64,000 nucleotides of DNA, from NCBI RefSeq assembly GCF_001665535.1, contig NZ_LZSQ01000100.1:1-64000 (forward strand). Direction: 5' to 3'. Within the stretch, counting starts at the first letter, position 1; every line of letters begins with the position of its first letter. This DNA is from Mycobacterium sp. 852002-51961_SCH5331710 (GTDB lineage Bacteria > Actinomycetota > Actinomycetes > Mycobacteriales > Mycobacteriaceae). Below the pieces are notes generated by a model. That model saw only the letters and a list, made by a program, of their open reading frames with translations, searched no databases and had not been told where the DNA came from. Below are positions 9,986 through 19,903 of the stretch, piece after piece. The position numbers and the translations under genes are program-made.

Positions 9986-11917
9986 GTGTGCGGACTGCTG
10001 GCCCTGTTGCGTGACCCGTCCGCTGACGTCTCCCCCGCGCTGATCGACGCGGTGTCGGGCGCGTCGCACCTGATGCGCCACCGCGGCCCCGACGAGCCCG
10101 GGACCTGGTCGGATGACCGCGTCGTGCTCGGGTTCAACCGGCTGTCGATCATCGACATCGCGCACAGCCACCAGCCGCTGCGGTGGGGACCGCCGGAGAC
10201 GCCCGACCGCTACGTGCTGGTCTTCAACGGCGAGATCTACAACTACCTCGAGTTGCGCGAGGAACTGACCGCCCGCCACGGCGTGGTGTTCAACACAGAC
10301 GGCGACGGCGAGACGATCATCGCCGCGTACCACCACTGGGGCACCGACGCGTTGACCCGGCTGCGCGGCATGTTCGCGTTCGCGCTGTGGGACACCGTGA
10401 GCGGCGAGCTGTTCTGCGCTCGCGACCCGTTCGGCATCAAACCGCTGTACCTGGCCAGCGGTCCCGGCGGCACGGCGGTGGGCAGCGAGAAGAAGTGCCT
10501 CCTCGACCTCGCCGACGAGCTCGGCCTGGACCTCGGCATCGACCAGCGCGCCGTACAGCACTACACGGTGCTGCAGTACGTGCCCGAACCGGAGACCCTG
10601 CAGGTCGGCATCCGCCGGCTGGAGTCGGGAAGCTACGCCCGCATCCGTGCGGGGGCGCACCCCGAGGTGACGCGCTACTTCCATCCGCGGTTCTCCGCGG
10701 TGCCGTTCGTGGCGGGCAAGGAGTCCGAACGCTACGACGAGATCACCGCGGTGCTCGAGGATTCGGTCGCCAAGCACATGCGCGCCGACGTGACCGTTGG
10801 CGCGTTTCTGTCCGGCGGCATCGACTCGACGGCCATCGCAGCGCTGGCCATGCGCCACAACCCGCGGCTGATCACGTTCACCACGGGCTTCGAGCGCGAG
10901 GGCTTCTCCGAGGTCGACGTCGCGGTGGCCTCGGCCGAGGCGATCGGCGCCCGGCACGTGGCCAAGGTCGTCAGCCAGGGCGAGTTCGTCGCGGCGCTGC
11001 CCGAGATCGTCTGGTATCTCGACGAACCGGTCGCCGATCCTGCGCTGGTGCCCTTGTTCTTCATCGCCCGTGAAGCGCGCAAACACGTCAAGGTGGTGCT
11101 CTCGGGCGAGGGCGCCGACGAACTGTTCGGCGGCTACACCATCTACCGGGAACCGTTGTCGCTCAAGCCGTTCGAATACCTGCCGCGCCCGCTGCGCCGG
11201 TCACTCGGGCGGGCGTCGCGGCCGCTGCCGGAGGGGATGCGGGGCAAGAGCCTGCTGCACCGCGGTTCGCTCACGCTCGAGGAGCGCTACTACGGCAACG
11301 CGCGCAGCTTCTCCGACGAGCAACTGCGCGCGGTGCTGCCCGGTTTCCGCCAGGAGTGGACGCACACCGACGTGACGGCGCCGGTGTACGCCGCGTCGCA
11401 GGGCTGGGACCCGGTCGCGCGCATGCAGCACATCGACCTGTTCACCTGGCTGCGCGGCGACATCCTGGTCAAGGCCGACAAGATGACGATGGCCAACTCA
11501 CTGGAACTGCGGGTGCCGTTCCTGGACCCCGAGGTTTTCGCCGTCGCCTCACGACTGCCGTATGACCAGAAGATCACCAGGGCGACAACGAAATTCGCGC
11601 TGCGACGGGCGTTGGAGCCGATCGTTCCCGAGCACGTGCTGAACCGGCCGAAGCTGGGCTTCCCGGTGCCGATCCGGCACTGGCTGCGGGCCGGGGAACT
11701 GCTGGACTGGGCGCACTCGATGGTGAACTCGTCGCAGGCGGGCGATCTGGTCGACCTCGCCGCGGTGCGCACCATGCTCGAGGAACACCGCAGCGGCACA
11801 AGCGATCACAGCCGCCGGCTGTGGACCGTGCTGATCTTCATGCTGTGGCACGCGATCTTCGTCGAGCGCAGCATCACTCCGCAGATCGGCGAGCCGACCT
11901 ACCCGGTGCAGCTCTGA
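9986..11917 (+). CDS. asnB: Asparagine synthetase, glutamine-hydrolysing
   Basis: This cytosolic enzyme makes asparagine from aspartate, ATP and glutamine. The 643-residue protein starts MCGLLALLRD, leaving Cys2 as the glutaminase nucleophile after removal of Met, which fixes the GTG start. The N-terminal class II amidotransferase domain (about 1-200) is followed by the synthetase domain with the ATP-pyrophosphatase loop SGGIDS at 276-281. The family is also implicated in amidation of peptidoglycan or lipid precursors, and sequence alone cannot separate these. The gene is divergent from ctaC and convergent with adoK, as in M. tuberculosis. Confidence 0.94.
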   Translation: MCGLLALLRDPSADVSPALIDAVSGASHLMRHRGPDEPGTWSDDRVVLGFNRLSIIDIAHSHQPLRWGPPETPDRYVLVFNGEIYNYLELREELTARHGVVFNTDGDGETIIAAYHHWGTDALTRLRGMFAFALWDTVSGELFCARDPFGIKPLYLASGPGGTAVGSEKKCLLDLADELGLDLGIDQRAVQHYTVLQYVPEPETLQVGIRRLESGSYARIRAGAHPEVTRYFHPRFSAVPFVAGKESERYDEITAVLEDSVAKHMRADVTVGAFLSGGIDSTAIAALAMRHNPRLITFTTGFEREGFSEVDVAVASAEAIGARHVAKVVSQGEFVAALPEIVWYLDEPVADPALVPLFFIAREARKHVKVVLSGEGADELFGGYTIYREPLSLKPFEYLPRPLRRSLGRASRPLPEGMRGKSLLHRGSLTLEERYYGNARSFSDEQLRAVLPGFRQEWTHTDVTAPVYAASQGWDPVARMQHIDLFTWLRGDILVKADKMTMANSLELRVPFLDPEVFAVASRLPYDQKITRATTKFALRRALEPIVPEHVLNRPKLGFPVPIRHWLRAGELLDWAHSMVNSSQAGDLVDLAAVRTMLEEHRSGTSDHSRRLWTVLIFMLWHAIFVERSITPQIGEPTYPVQL

Positions 11918-11932
11918 TCCTCGAGCGCCGCC

Positions 11933-12910
<978 letters not shown>

Positions 12911-12942
12911 CTACACCCTTCATTTGTTAAGTCGCCTAGGTA

Positions 12943-12948
12943 ATTCTA
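12943..12948 (-). promoter_or_regulatory. -10 element of adoK
   Basis: On the minus strand this reads TAGAAT, a good mycobacterial -10 hexamer 35 bases upstream of the GTG. It would give a short leader that includes the GAAGGG ribosome site. A plus-strand TAACCT lies a few bases further on and may serve the divergent gene at 13041. Confidence 0.4.
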
Positions 12949-13040
12949 GTGCGCTAACCTGCGTACAGAAAGACATGTCCGCCTTGCAAGCAGCACTGTA
13001 GACAGGCACCTTCCTACACACATCTCGGGGGAGCAAATCT

Positions 13041-13670
13041 ATGACCGGTCCGTACCCGCCCGATTACGGCGCTGGACCGACCGGCCCGCAAATGTATTCG
13101 CAATCACTTCCGTATCCGGAAAATGTGCCGTCGGCGTACCCGGCAATGCTGCCGCCGCCGGTGCCGTACCGGAAAAAGAGGCGGTGGCCGGTCGTTCTGG
13201 GCGCCCTGGTGGCACTCGCGTTGGTCGCGGCCATCGTCGCGGTCATCGCCAGATCGGGCGGCGGCGACGATGCCCCGGGTTCGAGTGCGCTCAGCGACTC
13301 GTCAGCGAGGGCCGCCATCCAGGATTATCTCGATGCGCTGACCAACGGCGACAACGAGACCGTCGCCCGGCACACCCTGTGCGGGCTGTTCGATGCGGTG
13401 AAGGAGAAGCGCTCCGATCTGGCGCTAGCCCGCCTGTCCGGCGACGCCTTCCGCAAGCAGTACCGGCAGGCCGAGGTCACGTCGATCGACAAGATCGTGC
13501 AGCCCTCACCCCACCAGGCGCAGGTGTTGTTCACGATGCGGGTGACGCCGGCCGGATCGCGGCGCAATCAGAGCGACACCCGCGAACAGCAGGCCGTCGC
13601 TCAGCTGTTGGCGCACGACAACGAGATCTTGGTGTGCTCCTACCTGCCGCGCACGTCGGGGCAGTACTGA
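13041..13670 (+). CDS. Conserved mycobacterial membrane-anchored protein
   Basis: A 209-residue protein with a Pro/Tyr-rich cytoplasmic N-terminus (about 1-42), a KKRR stop-transfer cluster, one membrane helix (about 49-70) and an extracytoplasmic domain of about 130 residues. That domain resembles the small NTF2-like or DUF4878-type folds common in actinobacterial membrane proteins (AAIQDYLDALTNGDNETVARH). It corresponds by position to Rv2203. The start is supported by GGGGGAGC eight bases upstream. Function is unknown. Confidence 0.8.
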   Translation: MTGPYPPDYGAGPTGPQMYSQSLPYPENVPSAYPAMLPPPVPYRKKRRWPVVLGALVALALVAAIVAVIARSGGGDDAPGSSALSDSSARAAIQDYLDALTNGDNETVARHTLCGLFDAVKEKRSDLALARLSGDAFRKQYRQAEVTSIDKIVQPSPHQAQVLFTMRVTPAGSRRNQSDTREQQAVAQLLAHDNEILVCSYLPRTSGQY

Positions 13671-13691
13671 GCGACTGCGATCAGCCGCGGA

Positions 13692-14066
13692 TCAGTTGAA
13701 CGAGTCGCCGCAGGCGCACGAACCCGTGGCGTTGGGGTTGTCGATGGTGAAACCCTGCTTCTCGATGGTGTCGACGAAGTCGATGGTCGCGCCCTGCACA
13801 TACGGCGCGCTCATCCGGTCCACCGTCAGGTTCACGCCGCCGAACTCCGCGGTCAGGTCGCCGTCGAGCGACCGGTCATCGAAGAACAGGTTGTAGCGCA
13901 ATCCAGCGCACCCACCCGGCTGCACGGCGATGCGCAGGGCGAGGTCGTCGCGGCCCTCCTGGTCGAGCAACGCCTTGGCCTTGGCGGCAGCAGCATCGGT
14001 CAGGATCACACCGTGGGTGGCGGTCGCCGTGCCCGGGGTTCCTGCCGACTCTTCCTGAACTGTCAT
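13692..14066 (-). CDS. HesB/IscA-type iron-sulfur cluster insertion protein
   Basis: A-type carriers receive Fe-S clusters from the assembly scaffold and deliver them to apoproteins. The 124-residue protein has the three conserved cysteines, one in PGGCAGLRYN and two in the C-terminal SCACGDSFN. The ATG at 14066 is chosen because AGGAGA lies just upstream and MTVQEE is the family start. An in-frame ATG at 14087 would add seven residues and follows an apparent leader peptide. It is divergent from the DUF3043 gene. A glycerate kinase gene found here in M. tuberculosis is absent. LipA, encoded in this window, is one plausible client. Confidence 0.92.
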   Translation of the reverse strand: MTVQEESAGTPGTATATHGVILTDAAAAKAKALLDQEGRDDLALRIAVQPGGCAGLRYNLFFDDRSLDGDLTAEFGGVNLTVDRMSAPYVQGATIDFVDTIEKQGFTIDNPNATGSCACGDSFN

Positions 14067-14083
14067 TACGTCTCCTGTAGGCC

Positions 14084-14123
14084 TCATTGTCGTGGCGCGT
14101 ACTGAATCAACGGTACCTCCTTT
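14084..14123 (-). promoter_or_regulatory. Possible leader peptide with strong ribosome site ahead of the HesB gene
   Basis: On the minus strand a near-consensus Shine-Dalgarno AAAGGAGGT (14115-14123) is followed four bases later by TTG and an eight-codon frame (MIQYAPRQ) ending in TGA. That stop overlaps, as ATGA, the alternative in-frame ATG of the HesB gene at 14087. It may be a translated leader coupling ribosomes onto the gene. Confidence 0.35.
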
Positions 14124-14176
14124 CGCCGCTATTCCCGAGTTTGTCCCCAGGCCGCCGCCGCCCGTCGGCGCGGAAG

Positions 14177-14182
14177 TAACCT
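14177..14182 (+). promoter_or_regulatory. -10 element of the DUF3043 gene (leaderless type)
   Basis: TAACCT is followed by seven bases and then the GTG at 14190, with no ribosome site upstream of the start. Confidence 0.5.
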
Positions 14183-14189
14183 GGCAGGC

Positions 14190-14873
14190 GTGAACCTGCT
14201 GGGCCGCAAGAAAGACGACAAGCCGAACACCGACGCATCGGATGCCGATGTGGCGGAGAACACGGATTCGGAGGCGCAGTCCGACCGGCCCGGCGGCACC
14301 ACCCCACCCAAGGGCAGGCCGACGCCCAAGCGCGACCAGGCCGCCCGCAAGCGCGGACCGGTGGCGCCGGCCCCGATGACGGCCGCCGAGGCGCGGCGCC
14401 GCCGCAAGGAGATGCGCAACAAGATGAGCCGCGAGGAGCGGCGCGAGGAGAAGGCGGCGCGCCGCGAGCAGATGAACGAACGGCGCGACCGGATGATGGC
14501 CGGCGACGAGGCCTACCTGCTCCCCCGCGACAAGGGTCCGGTGCGCCGCTACGTCCGCGATGTGGTCGACGCCCGCCGCAACGTGCTCGGATTGTTCATG
14601 CCCTCGGCCCTCGGTCTGATCTTCGTGATGCTCGCGGTGCCCTCGGTCCAGGTCCAGCGGCTGATCTCACCCTTGATGCTCGTGCTGGTGCTGATCATGG
14701 TGATCGACGGCTTCATCCTCGGTCGACGGGTCAACAAGCTGGTCGACGAGAAGTTCCCGGACAACACCGAAGGCGGCTGGAAGCTCGGCTTCTACGCGGC
14801 CAGCCGCGCGTCGCAGCTGCGGCGCATGCGCGCACCGCGCCCGCAGGTGAACCGCGGCGAAAAGGTCACCTGA
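14190..14873 (+). CDS. DUF3043 family membrane protein
   Basis: The 227-residue protein has a highly charged N-terminal half rich in Arg/Lys/Glu (about 70-110, probably helical), then two adjacent membrane helices (about 133-150 and 156-175) and a basic cytoplasmic tail. This architecture and the motif GRRVNKLVDEKFPDNTEGGW match the conserved actinobacterial DUF3043 family; the M. tuberculosis homologue is Rv2206. No function is established. It sits five bases upstream of cobU and probably heads that transcript, which may only reflect operon convenience. Confidence 0.85.
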   Translation: MNLLGRKKDDKPNTDASDADVAENTDSEAQSDRPGGTTPPKGRPTPKRDQAARKRGPVAPAPMTAAEARRRRKEMRNKMSREERREEKAARREQMNERRDRMMAGDEAYLLPRDKGPVRRYVRDVVDARRNVLGLFMPSALGLIFVMLAVPSVQVQRLISPLMLVLVLIMVIDGFILGRRVNKLVDEKFPDNTEGGWKLGFYAASRASQLRRMRAPRPQVNRGEKVT

Positions 14874-14878
14874 GCCCG

Positions 14879-15409
14879 GTGCGCACCCTGGTGCTCGGCG
14901 GCATCCGGTCGGGTAAGTCGCAGTGGGCCGAAACCGCACTCGCCGCCGAGGCGGCCGACGCGCAGCCGATGCGCTATCTCGCGACCGGACCCTCGCCCGC
15001 CGATGATCCCGAGTGGGCGGCCCGGGTGACGGCGCACCGAGAGCGTCGCCAGGATCGCTGGGAGACCGTCGAAACCACCGACGTGGCAACGCAATTGCGC
15101 ACCCAGCCGATCGCGACCCTGGTCGACGACGTCGGCTCGTGGCTGACCGCGGCGATGGACCGATCGGATGCGTGGGCGGGCGGCTCGATCGCGGCCGACG
15201 TCGACGACCTGCTCGGCGCCGTCGACGGGTTTTCGGCTCCGCTGGCGCTGGTCAGCCCCGAGGTGGGGTTGACCGTCGTGCCCGCGACGGACGCCGGCCG
15301 CCGCTTCGCCGACGAGCTGGGCACGCTCAACCAGCGGCTCGCCGCGCTCTGTGACCGCGTGGTTCTCGTCGTCGCCGGCCAACCGCTCGCCGTCAAGGAG
15401 CCGGCGTGA
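14879..15409 (+). CDS. cobU: Adenosylcobinamide kinase / adenosylcobinamide-phosphate guanylyltransferase
   Basis: CobU phosphorylates adenosylcobinamide and then attaches GMP, giving AdoCbi-GDP for the last steps of vitamin B12 assembly. The 176-residue protein carries the Walker A loop GGIRSGKS at residues 8-15 and the Walker B-like segment [10 protein letters not shown]. The GTG start follows the DUF3043 stop by five bases. The stop overlaps the cobT start (GTGA), so cobU-cobT-cobS are translationally coupled. I saw no cobalamin riboswitch in front of the operon. Confidence 0.93.
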   Translation: MRTLVLGGIRSGKSQWAETALAAEAADAQPMRYLATGPSPADDPEWAARVTAHRERRQDRWETVETTDVATQLRTQPIATLVDDVGSWLTAAMDRSDAWAGGSIAADVDDLLGAVDGFSAPLALVSPEVGLTVVPATDAGRRFADELGTLNQRLAALCDRVVLVVAGQPLAVKEPA

Positions 15410-16461
15410 CGGACTTCCCGCCCGTCCAGCCGCCGGACGCGCAGGCGGCCGCCGCGGCGCGGGCGCGGCAGGACCGGCTCACAAAGCCGAAGGGATCGCT
15501 GGGCAGGCTGGAGGACCTCTCCGTGTGGATCGCCTCGTGTCAGGGCGTGTGCCCGCCGCGGCCGGTGCAGCGGCCCCGGGTCGTGGTGTTCGCCGGTGAC
15601 CACGGCGTCGCCAAGGCCGGCGTATCGGCCTATCCGGCCGACGTCACCGCGCAGATGGTCGCCAACTTCGACGCCGGCGGCGCAGCGATCAGCGTGCTGG
15701 CCGAGACCGCGGGCGCGACCGTGCGCGTCGTCGACATCGCCGTCGACACCGACGAACCGCACTCAGCTGCGATCGGTGTGCACAAGGTACGCCGCGGCAG
15801 CGGCAACATCGCGGTCGAGGATGCATTGAGCCCCGAGGAGGTCGAGGCCGCGCTGGGGGCCGGCCGCCGCATCGTCGACGACGAGGTCGACTCCGGCGCC
15901 GATCTGTTGATCGCGGGCGATATGGGCATCGGGAACACCACTCCCGCAACGACTTTGATCGCAGCGCTCACCGACACAGAGCCGGTCGCGATCGTTGGGC
16001 GCGGGACGGGCGTCGACGACGCGGGCTGGGCGCGTAAGACCGCCGCAGTCCGCGATGCGCTGTACAGGTGCTGGGACAGCCGCACCGATCCCGTTGCGCT
16101 GCTGAGGATCTGCGGCGGGGCGGACATCGCGGCGATGACGGGATTCTGCGCCCAGGCGGCGGTGCGGCGGACGCCGGTGCTGCTCGACGGGCTGGTGGTG
16201 AGCGCGGCCGCGCTGCTGGCCGAACGCCTCGTGCCGGGCGCCCGCCAGTGGTGGCAGGCCGGGCACCTGTCCACTGAACCCGCTCACGAGGTGGCGCTGA
16301 ACCGGCTGGGGCTGGAGCCGATCCTCGACATGCGCATGCGCCTCGGCGAAGGCACCGGCGCCGCGCTCGCGCTGTCGGTCGTGCGAGCCGCGGTCGCGAC
16401 GTTGACGTCGATGGCGACGTTCGACGAGGCGGGCGTCACGGCCGAGGATCCTAGCTCGTGA
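15406..16461 (+). CDS. cobT: Nicotinate-nucleotide:dimethylbenzimidazole phosphoribosyltransferase
   Basis: CobT activates the lower-ligand base by making alpha-ribazole phosphate. At 351 residues it is the usual family length. It shows the conserved [10 protein letters not shown] segment near the N-terminus, [16 protein letters not shown], and the [12 protein letters not shown] motif. The GTG start overlaps the cobU stop. The product feeds the CobS reaction encoded immediately downstream, again with a four-base overlap. Downstream of the catalytic core, HLSTEPAH and [11 protein letters not shown] are also typical. Confidence 0.94.
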   Translation: MTDFPPVQPPDAQAAAAARARQDRLTKPKGSLGRLEDLSVWIASCQGVCPPRPVQRPRVVVFAGDHGVAKAGVSAYPADVTAQMVANFDAGGAAISVLAETAGATVRVVDIAVDTDEPHSAAIGVHKVRRGSGNIAVEDALSPEEVEAALGAGRRIVDDEVDSGADLLIAGDMGIGNTTPATTLIAALTDTEPVAIVGRGTGVDDAGWARKTAAVRDALYRCWDSRTDPVALLRICGGADIAAMTGFCAQAAVRRTPVLLDGLVVSAAALLAERLVPGARQWWQAGHLSTEPAHEVALNRLGLEPILDMRMRLGEGTGAALALSVVRAAVATLTSMATFDEAGVTAEDPSS

Positions 16462-17180
16462 TCCGTTCGCTTGCAGGGGCTTTCGCGTTCGGCACCGTGG
16501 CGCCGGTGCGCAGCACGACCGCGGTCGGGCGCGGGGCGCTGACGGCGTTGCCGGTGGCGGGAGCGGTGATCGGCGCGCTGGCCGCGGGAGTGGTGTGGGC
16601 GGCGTCGTGGGCGTTCGGGGCGGGCGCGCTGGCCGGGGTGCTCGCGGTGGCCGTCATCGTGGGCGCGACCCGCGGCCTGCATATCGACGGGCTGGCCGAC
16701 ACCGCCGACGGTCTGGGGTGTTACGGCCCCCCGCAGCGCGCCCTCGAGGTGATGCGTGACGGCTCCGCGGGCCCGTTCGGGGTCGTCGCGGTGGTGTTGG
16801 TGTTGCTGGTGCAGGGCTTCACGTTCGGCGGGCTGTCTGCGGTCGGGCTGGTGGTCGCCGTCATGGCGGGCCGCGTCGCCGCGGTGCTGGCGTGCCGCCG
16901 GGGTGTGCCCGCAGCACAGGGAAGCGCGCTGGGCGCCGGGGTCGCGGGCACGCAGCCGGTGACGGTGGCAGGCGCGTGGGTCGTCGCGGTCGCCGGGCTC
17001 GCGGTCCTCGCGGGCCCGCGGCTCTGGCAGGGGCCGCTGGCGCTCGCCGCGGGACTGGCGTGCGGCGCGCTGCTGGTGGCGCACTGTGTGCGACGCTTCG
17101 GCGGCATCACCGGCGACGTGCTCGGCGCCGCGATCGAAGTGACGACGACGGTCACGGCGCTGGGGCTCGCGATCCGCTGA
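16458..17180 (+). CDS. cobS: Adenosylcobinamide-GDP ribazoletransferase (cobalamin synthase)
   Basis: CobS joins AdoCbi-GDP to alpha-ribazole (phosphate) at the membrane. The 240-residue, largely hydrophobic protein has the family signature [16 protein letters not shown] near residue 75 and about six membrane helices. The GTG start overlaps the cobT stop as GTGA. It ends the cob operon and is followed about 100 bases later by an unrelated small secreted protein. Confidence 0.94.
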   Translation: MIRSLAGAFAFGTVAPVRSTTAVGRGALTALPVAGAVIGALAAGVVWAASWAFGAGALAGVLAVAVIVGATRGLHIDGLADTADGLGCYGPPQRALEVMRDGSAGPFGVVAVVLVLLVQGFTFGGLSAVGLVVAVMAGRVAAVLACRRGVPAAQGSALGAGVAGTQPVTVAGAWVVAVAGLAVLAGPRLWQGPLALAAGLACGALLVAHCVRRFGGITGDVLGAAIEVTTTVTALGLAIR

Positions 17181-17278
17181 GCCGCGCCGGTCTCCAAGAA
17201 GTCGCCAAGAATCCGCCAAGGACGGCGTCGGAGCCTTTCGGTACCCGCAAGGGACCCACCATCGAAAGGAAGCCCGAC

Positions 17279-17605
17279 ATGTTCGATCTGAGCCGCATCG
17301 CCATTGCCGCCGCCGTGGGCGCGCTGGGCATCGCAGCCGTCGTGACCGCAGGCGCCGCCGCGGCCAACACCGTCGACGACACGTTCATCGACGTCCTGAG
17401 CCAGCAGGGCATCCAGCCACCGTCCGACTCCGAGGCGATCAGCGTCGCGCGCGACGCCTGCGCTGTGATCGACGGCGGGGGCGACCTCGCCGCCGCCGTC
17501 GACGCGGTCTCCAGCACCACCAAGCTGGATTTCGAGGACTCGGCGTTCTTCGTCGGCGCCTCGATCGCGTCCTATTGCCCCGAGCACGAGAGCCTGATCG
17601 GCTGA
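17279..17605 (+). CDS. Small secreted DUF732 protein
   Basis: A 108-residue precursor with an N-terminal signal sequence (hydrophobic at about 8-25, likely cleaved after AAAAANT or nearby). It is followed by the DUF732 domain (DDTFIDVLSQQGIQPPSD, ARDACAVIDGG, ASIASYCPEH) with two cysteines that probably form a disulfide. DUF732 proteins are numerous in mycobacteria and mostly uncharacterised. The ATG at 17279 is chosen because AAAGGA lies upstream and the signal peptide starts there; the frame is open further upstream but antisense-like. It is convergent with ilvE. Confidence 0.82.
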   Translation: MFDLSRIAIAAAVGALGIAAVVTAGAAAANTVDDTFIDVLSQQGIQPPSDSEAISVARDACAVIDGGGDLAAAVDAVSSTTKLDFEDSAFFVGASIASYCPEHESLIG

Positions 17606-17616
17606 CGGCGCGGTGC

Positions 17617-17648
17617 GGGTGGCCCGGCTCAGCCGAGCCGGGCCATCC
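17617..17648. terminator. Convergent hairpin between the DUF732 gene and ilvE
   Basis: A perfect 10-base GC-rich stem with loop AGCC (17621-17644) extends to 14 pairs with one wobble. It includes the TGA stop of ilvE (17629-17631). No T-tract follows, as is common for mycobacterial hairpin terminators. Confidence 0.65.
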
Positions 17649-18747
17649 AGCCGTGCGTATCGGCGAAGGTGCCGCGCTGGATCCCGGTCAACGTGTCGCG
17701 CAGCGCCATCGTGATCTCCCCCGGCCCGCCATCGGCGATGCTGAACTCACCCTCGGCGTGCTTGACCGTGCCGACGGGGGTGATGACGGCGGCCGTTCCG
17801 CACGCGAACACCTCGGTGATCTCGCCGGCGGCCGCCTTCTTCTGCCACTCGTCGACATCGATCTTGCGTTCCTCGACGGTGAACCCTGCATCGGTTGCCA
17901 ACTGCAGCAACGAATCTCGCGTCACGCCGGGAAGGATCGAACCGCTGAGCTCGGGCGTGACCAGCCGCGCCGACCCACCGCTGCCGAAGACGAAGAACAG
18001 GTTCATCCCGCCCATCTCCTCGACGAAGCGCCGTTCGGCAGCGTCCAACCACACCACCTGGTCGCAGCCGTTCTCGGCGGCCTGCGCCTGCGCGAGCAGC
18101 GATGCGGCGTAGTTGCCCCCGAATTTGGCGGCGCCGGTCCCGCCCGGGCAGGCGCGCACATACTCGGTGGACAGCCACACACTGACCGGTTTGACGCCGC
18201 CCTTGAAGTAGGCGCCCGCAGGCGAACCGATGACCATGTAGCGGTACTGCGTCGCCGGCCGCACGCCCAGTCCGGGCTCGGTGGCGAACACGAACGGCCG
18301 CAGATACAGCGACTCCTCGCCGCCGGCGGGTGGCACCCACTGCTCGTCGACGGCGATGAGCCGGCGCAGTGACTCGATGAAAACGTCCTCGGGAAGCTCG
18401 GGAATCGCGAGCCGGCGCGCCGAGGTCCGCAGCCGGCGCGCGTTGGCCTCCGGCCGGAACGACACCACCGAACCGTCCGCCCAGCGGTAGGCCTTGAGGC
18501 CCTCGAAGATCTCCTGCGCGTAGTGCAGCACGATCGCCGACGGATCGAGTTCGATCGGGCCGTACGGGATCACACGCGCGTTGTGCCACCCCTCACCCTC
18601 GGCCCCGTCCTTGTGCCAGTCGATCGAGACCATGTGATCGGTGTGGTACCGGCCGAATCCGGGGTTGGCCAGGATCGACGCCCGTACCTCATCGCTCGCC
18701 CGGTTCGCATTGCGCTCAACCGTGAACTCGAGGGGGCCGTCAGTCAT
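17629..18747 (-). CDS. ilvE: Branched-chain amino acid aminotransferase
   Basis: A PLP enzyme that interconverts branched-chain amino acids and their 2-oxo acids. The 372-residue protein belongs to fold type IV. The [15 protein letters not shown] segment is characteristic of the family, and its lysine is the expected PLP site. [11 protein letters not shown] and [12 protein letters not shown], near the C-terminus, are also typical. The ATG at 18747 is the conserved start ([13 protein letters not shown]). It lies 22 bases downstream of the gcvT stop on the same strand, so the two may be cotranscribed. The stop is buried in the hairpin shared with the DUF732 gene. Confidence 0.94.
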   Translation of the reverse strand: MTDGPLEFTVERNANRASDEVRASILANPGFGRYHTDHMVSIDWHKDGAEGEGWHNARVIPYGPIELDPSAIVLHYAQEIFEGLKAYRWADGSVVSFRPEANARRLRTSARRLAIPELPEDVFIESLRRLIAVDEQWVPPAGGEESLYLRPFVFATEPGLGVRPATQYRYMVIGSPAGAYFKGGVKPVSVWLSTEYVRACPGGTGAAKFGGNYAASLLAQAQAAENGCDQVVWLDAAERRFVEEMGGMNLFFVFGSGGSARLVTPELSGSILPGVTRDSLLQLATDAGFTVEERKIDVDEWQKKAAAGEITEVFACGTAAVITPVGTVKHAEGEFSIADGGPGEITMALRDTLTGIQRGTFADTHGWMARLG

Positions 18748-18769
18748 GCAGCGATTGTATATCCGGGCG

Positions 18770-19864
18770 CTAGCGGGTTTTTGCCGCGACGAACGGCGGC
18801 TTGACCACCTCACACTCGAGGGCGCGGCCTCGGACGTCGACTGCGACGCGTGCCCCGTCGGCGATGTCGGCCGCGGTGTCGATCAAGGCCAGCCCGATGC
18901 CGACTTTCAATGTGGGAGAGAAGGTTCCCGACGTCGTCACCCCCACGGGCCGGTCGCCGTCGAGCACCGTGAGGTCGGCCCGCAGCACTCCCCGACCGAC
19001 GGCCTTCAGTCCACGCAGCAGCCGGGGCGGCCCGGCCTCCTTCTCGGCGAGCAGCGCGTCGCGGCCCCAGAACGCGTCCTTGCGCCAGCCGATGGCCCAC
19101 CCGCAACGGGCCTGCAGCGGCGAGAAATCCAGCGACAGTTCGTGACCGTGTAGCGGATAGCCCATCTCGGTGCGCAGGGTGTCGCGCGCGCCCAGTCCGG
19201 CGGGCTCGCCACCCGCGGCCGTGACGGCCTCGAGCAGTGCGTCGAACACCACGTCGGACCGGTCCCACGGGGGAAGCAGCTCATAACCGTGCTCGCCGGT
19301 GTAACCGGTGCGGCACACCCGCACGGGCACCCCGGCGAACTCGGCGTCGGCGTAACCCATGTAGTCCATGTCCGTCGGCAGCCCCAACCCGCCGACCACC
19401 TCGGCCGACTTCGGCCCCTGCACCGCCAGCACCGCAAACGAGCGGTGCTCGTCGGTGATGGTGAGCCCGGCCGGTGCCCGCTCCTGCAGCGCCGCGACGA
19501 CCGCGGCGGTGTTGGCGGCGTTGGGCACCAGGAAGATCTCCTCATCGGAGACGTAGTAGGCGATCAGGTCGTCGATCACGCCACCGGAGTCGTTGCAGCA
19601 CAACGTGTATTGCGCCTTGCCCCGGCCGATGCGGCGCAGATCGTTGGTGAACGCGGAGTTGACGTAATCGGCGGCGCCCGGTCCACGCACCAGTGCCTTG
19701 CCCAGATGGCTGACGTCGAAGAGCCCGACGGTGTTGCGGGTGGAGGTGTGCTCGCTGACCGTTCCCGCGTACGAGACGGGCATCAACCAGCCGCCGAATT
19801 CGGCGAAGTTCGCGCCCAGTTCGCGGTGGCGGTCTTCCAGCGGGCCCTTCAACACGTTGGTCAC
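18770..19864 (-). CDS. gcvT: Aminomethyltransferase (glycine cleavage T protein)
   Basis: GcvT moves the aminomethyl group from lipoyl-GcvH to tetrahydrofolate. The 364-residue protein starts with a typical [22 protein letters not shown] and has the folate-binding core ([37 protein letters not shown]). The GTG start is eight bases after a TAGGGT hexamer. Other glycine cleavage genes are not in the window. The lipoate genes lipB and lipA some 9 kb away support the same cofactor. I looked for a glycine riboswitch but the upstream gap is only 39 bases. Confidence 0.93.
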   Translation of the reverse strand: MTNVLKGPLEDRHRELGANFAEFGGWLMPVSYAGTVSEHTSTRNTVGLFDVSHLGKALVRGPGAADYVNSAFTNDLRRIGRGKAQYTLCCNDSGGVIDDLIAYYVSDEEIFLVPNAANTAAVVAALQERAPAGLTITDEHRSFAVLAVQGPKSAEVVGGLGLPTDMDYMGYADAEFAGVPVRVCRTGYTGEHGYELLPPWDRSDVVFDALLEAVTAAGGEPAGLGARDTLRTEMGYPLHGHELSLDFSPLQARCGWAIGWRKDAFWGRDALLAEKEAGPPRLLRGLKAVGRGVLRADLTVLDGDRPVGVTTSGTFSPTLKVGIGLALIDTAADIADGARVAVDVRGRALECEVVKPPFVAAKTR

Positions 19865-19872
19865 GCCGATCC

Positions 19873-19878
19873 ACCCTA
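19873..19878 (-). promoter_or_regulatory. -10 element of gcvT (leaderless type)
   Basis: Minus-strand TAGGGT followed by eight bases and the GTG of gcvT. The same hexamer and spacing precede pepA and the DoxX gene. Confidence 0.4.
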
Positions 19879-19903
19879 ATGGGGACGCTCAGTTGGCACA
19901 CTT

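Noticed and set aside
12951..12965. IdeR/iron box near adoK and the divergent membrane protein gene
   Set aside because: Only a partial TAACCT resembles the consensus and no second half-site is present; it fits a -10 element better.
14874..14878. Cobalamin riboswitch for the cob operon
   Set aside because: Only five bases separate the DUF3043 gene from cobU and no B12-box sequence was seen further upstream.
19865..19903. Glycine riboswitch for gcvT
   Set aside because: The upstream gap is 39 bases, too short, and a leaderless -10 fits better.
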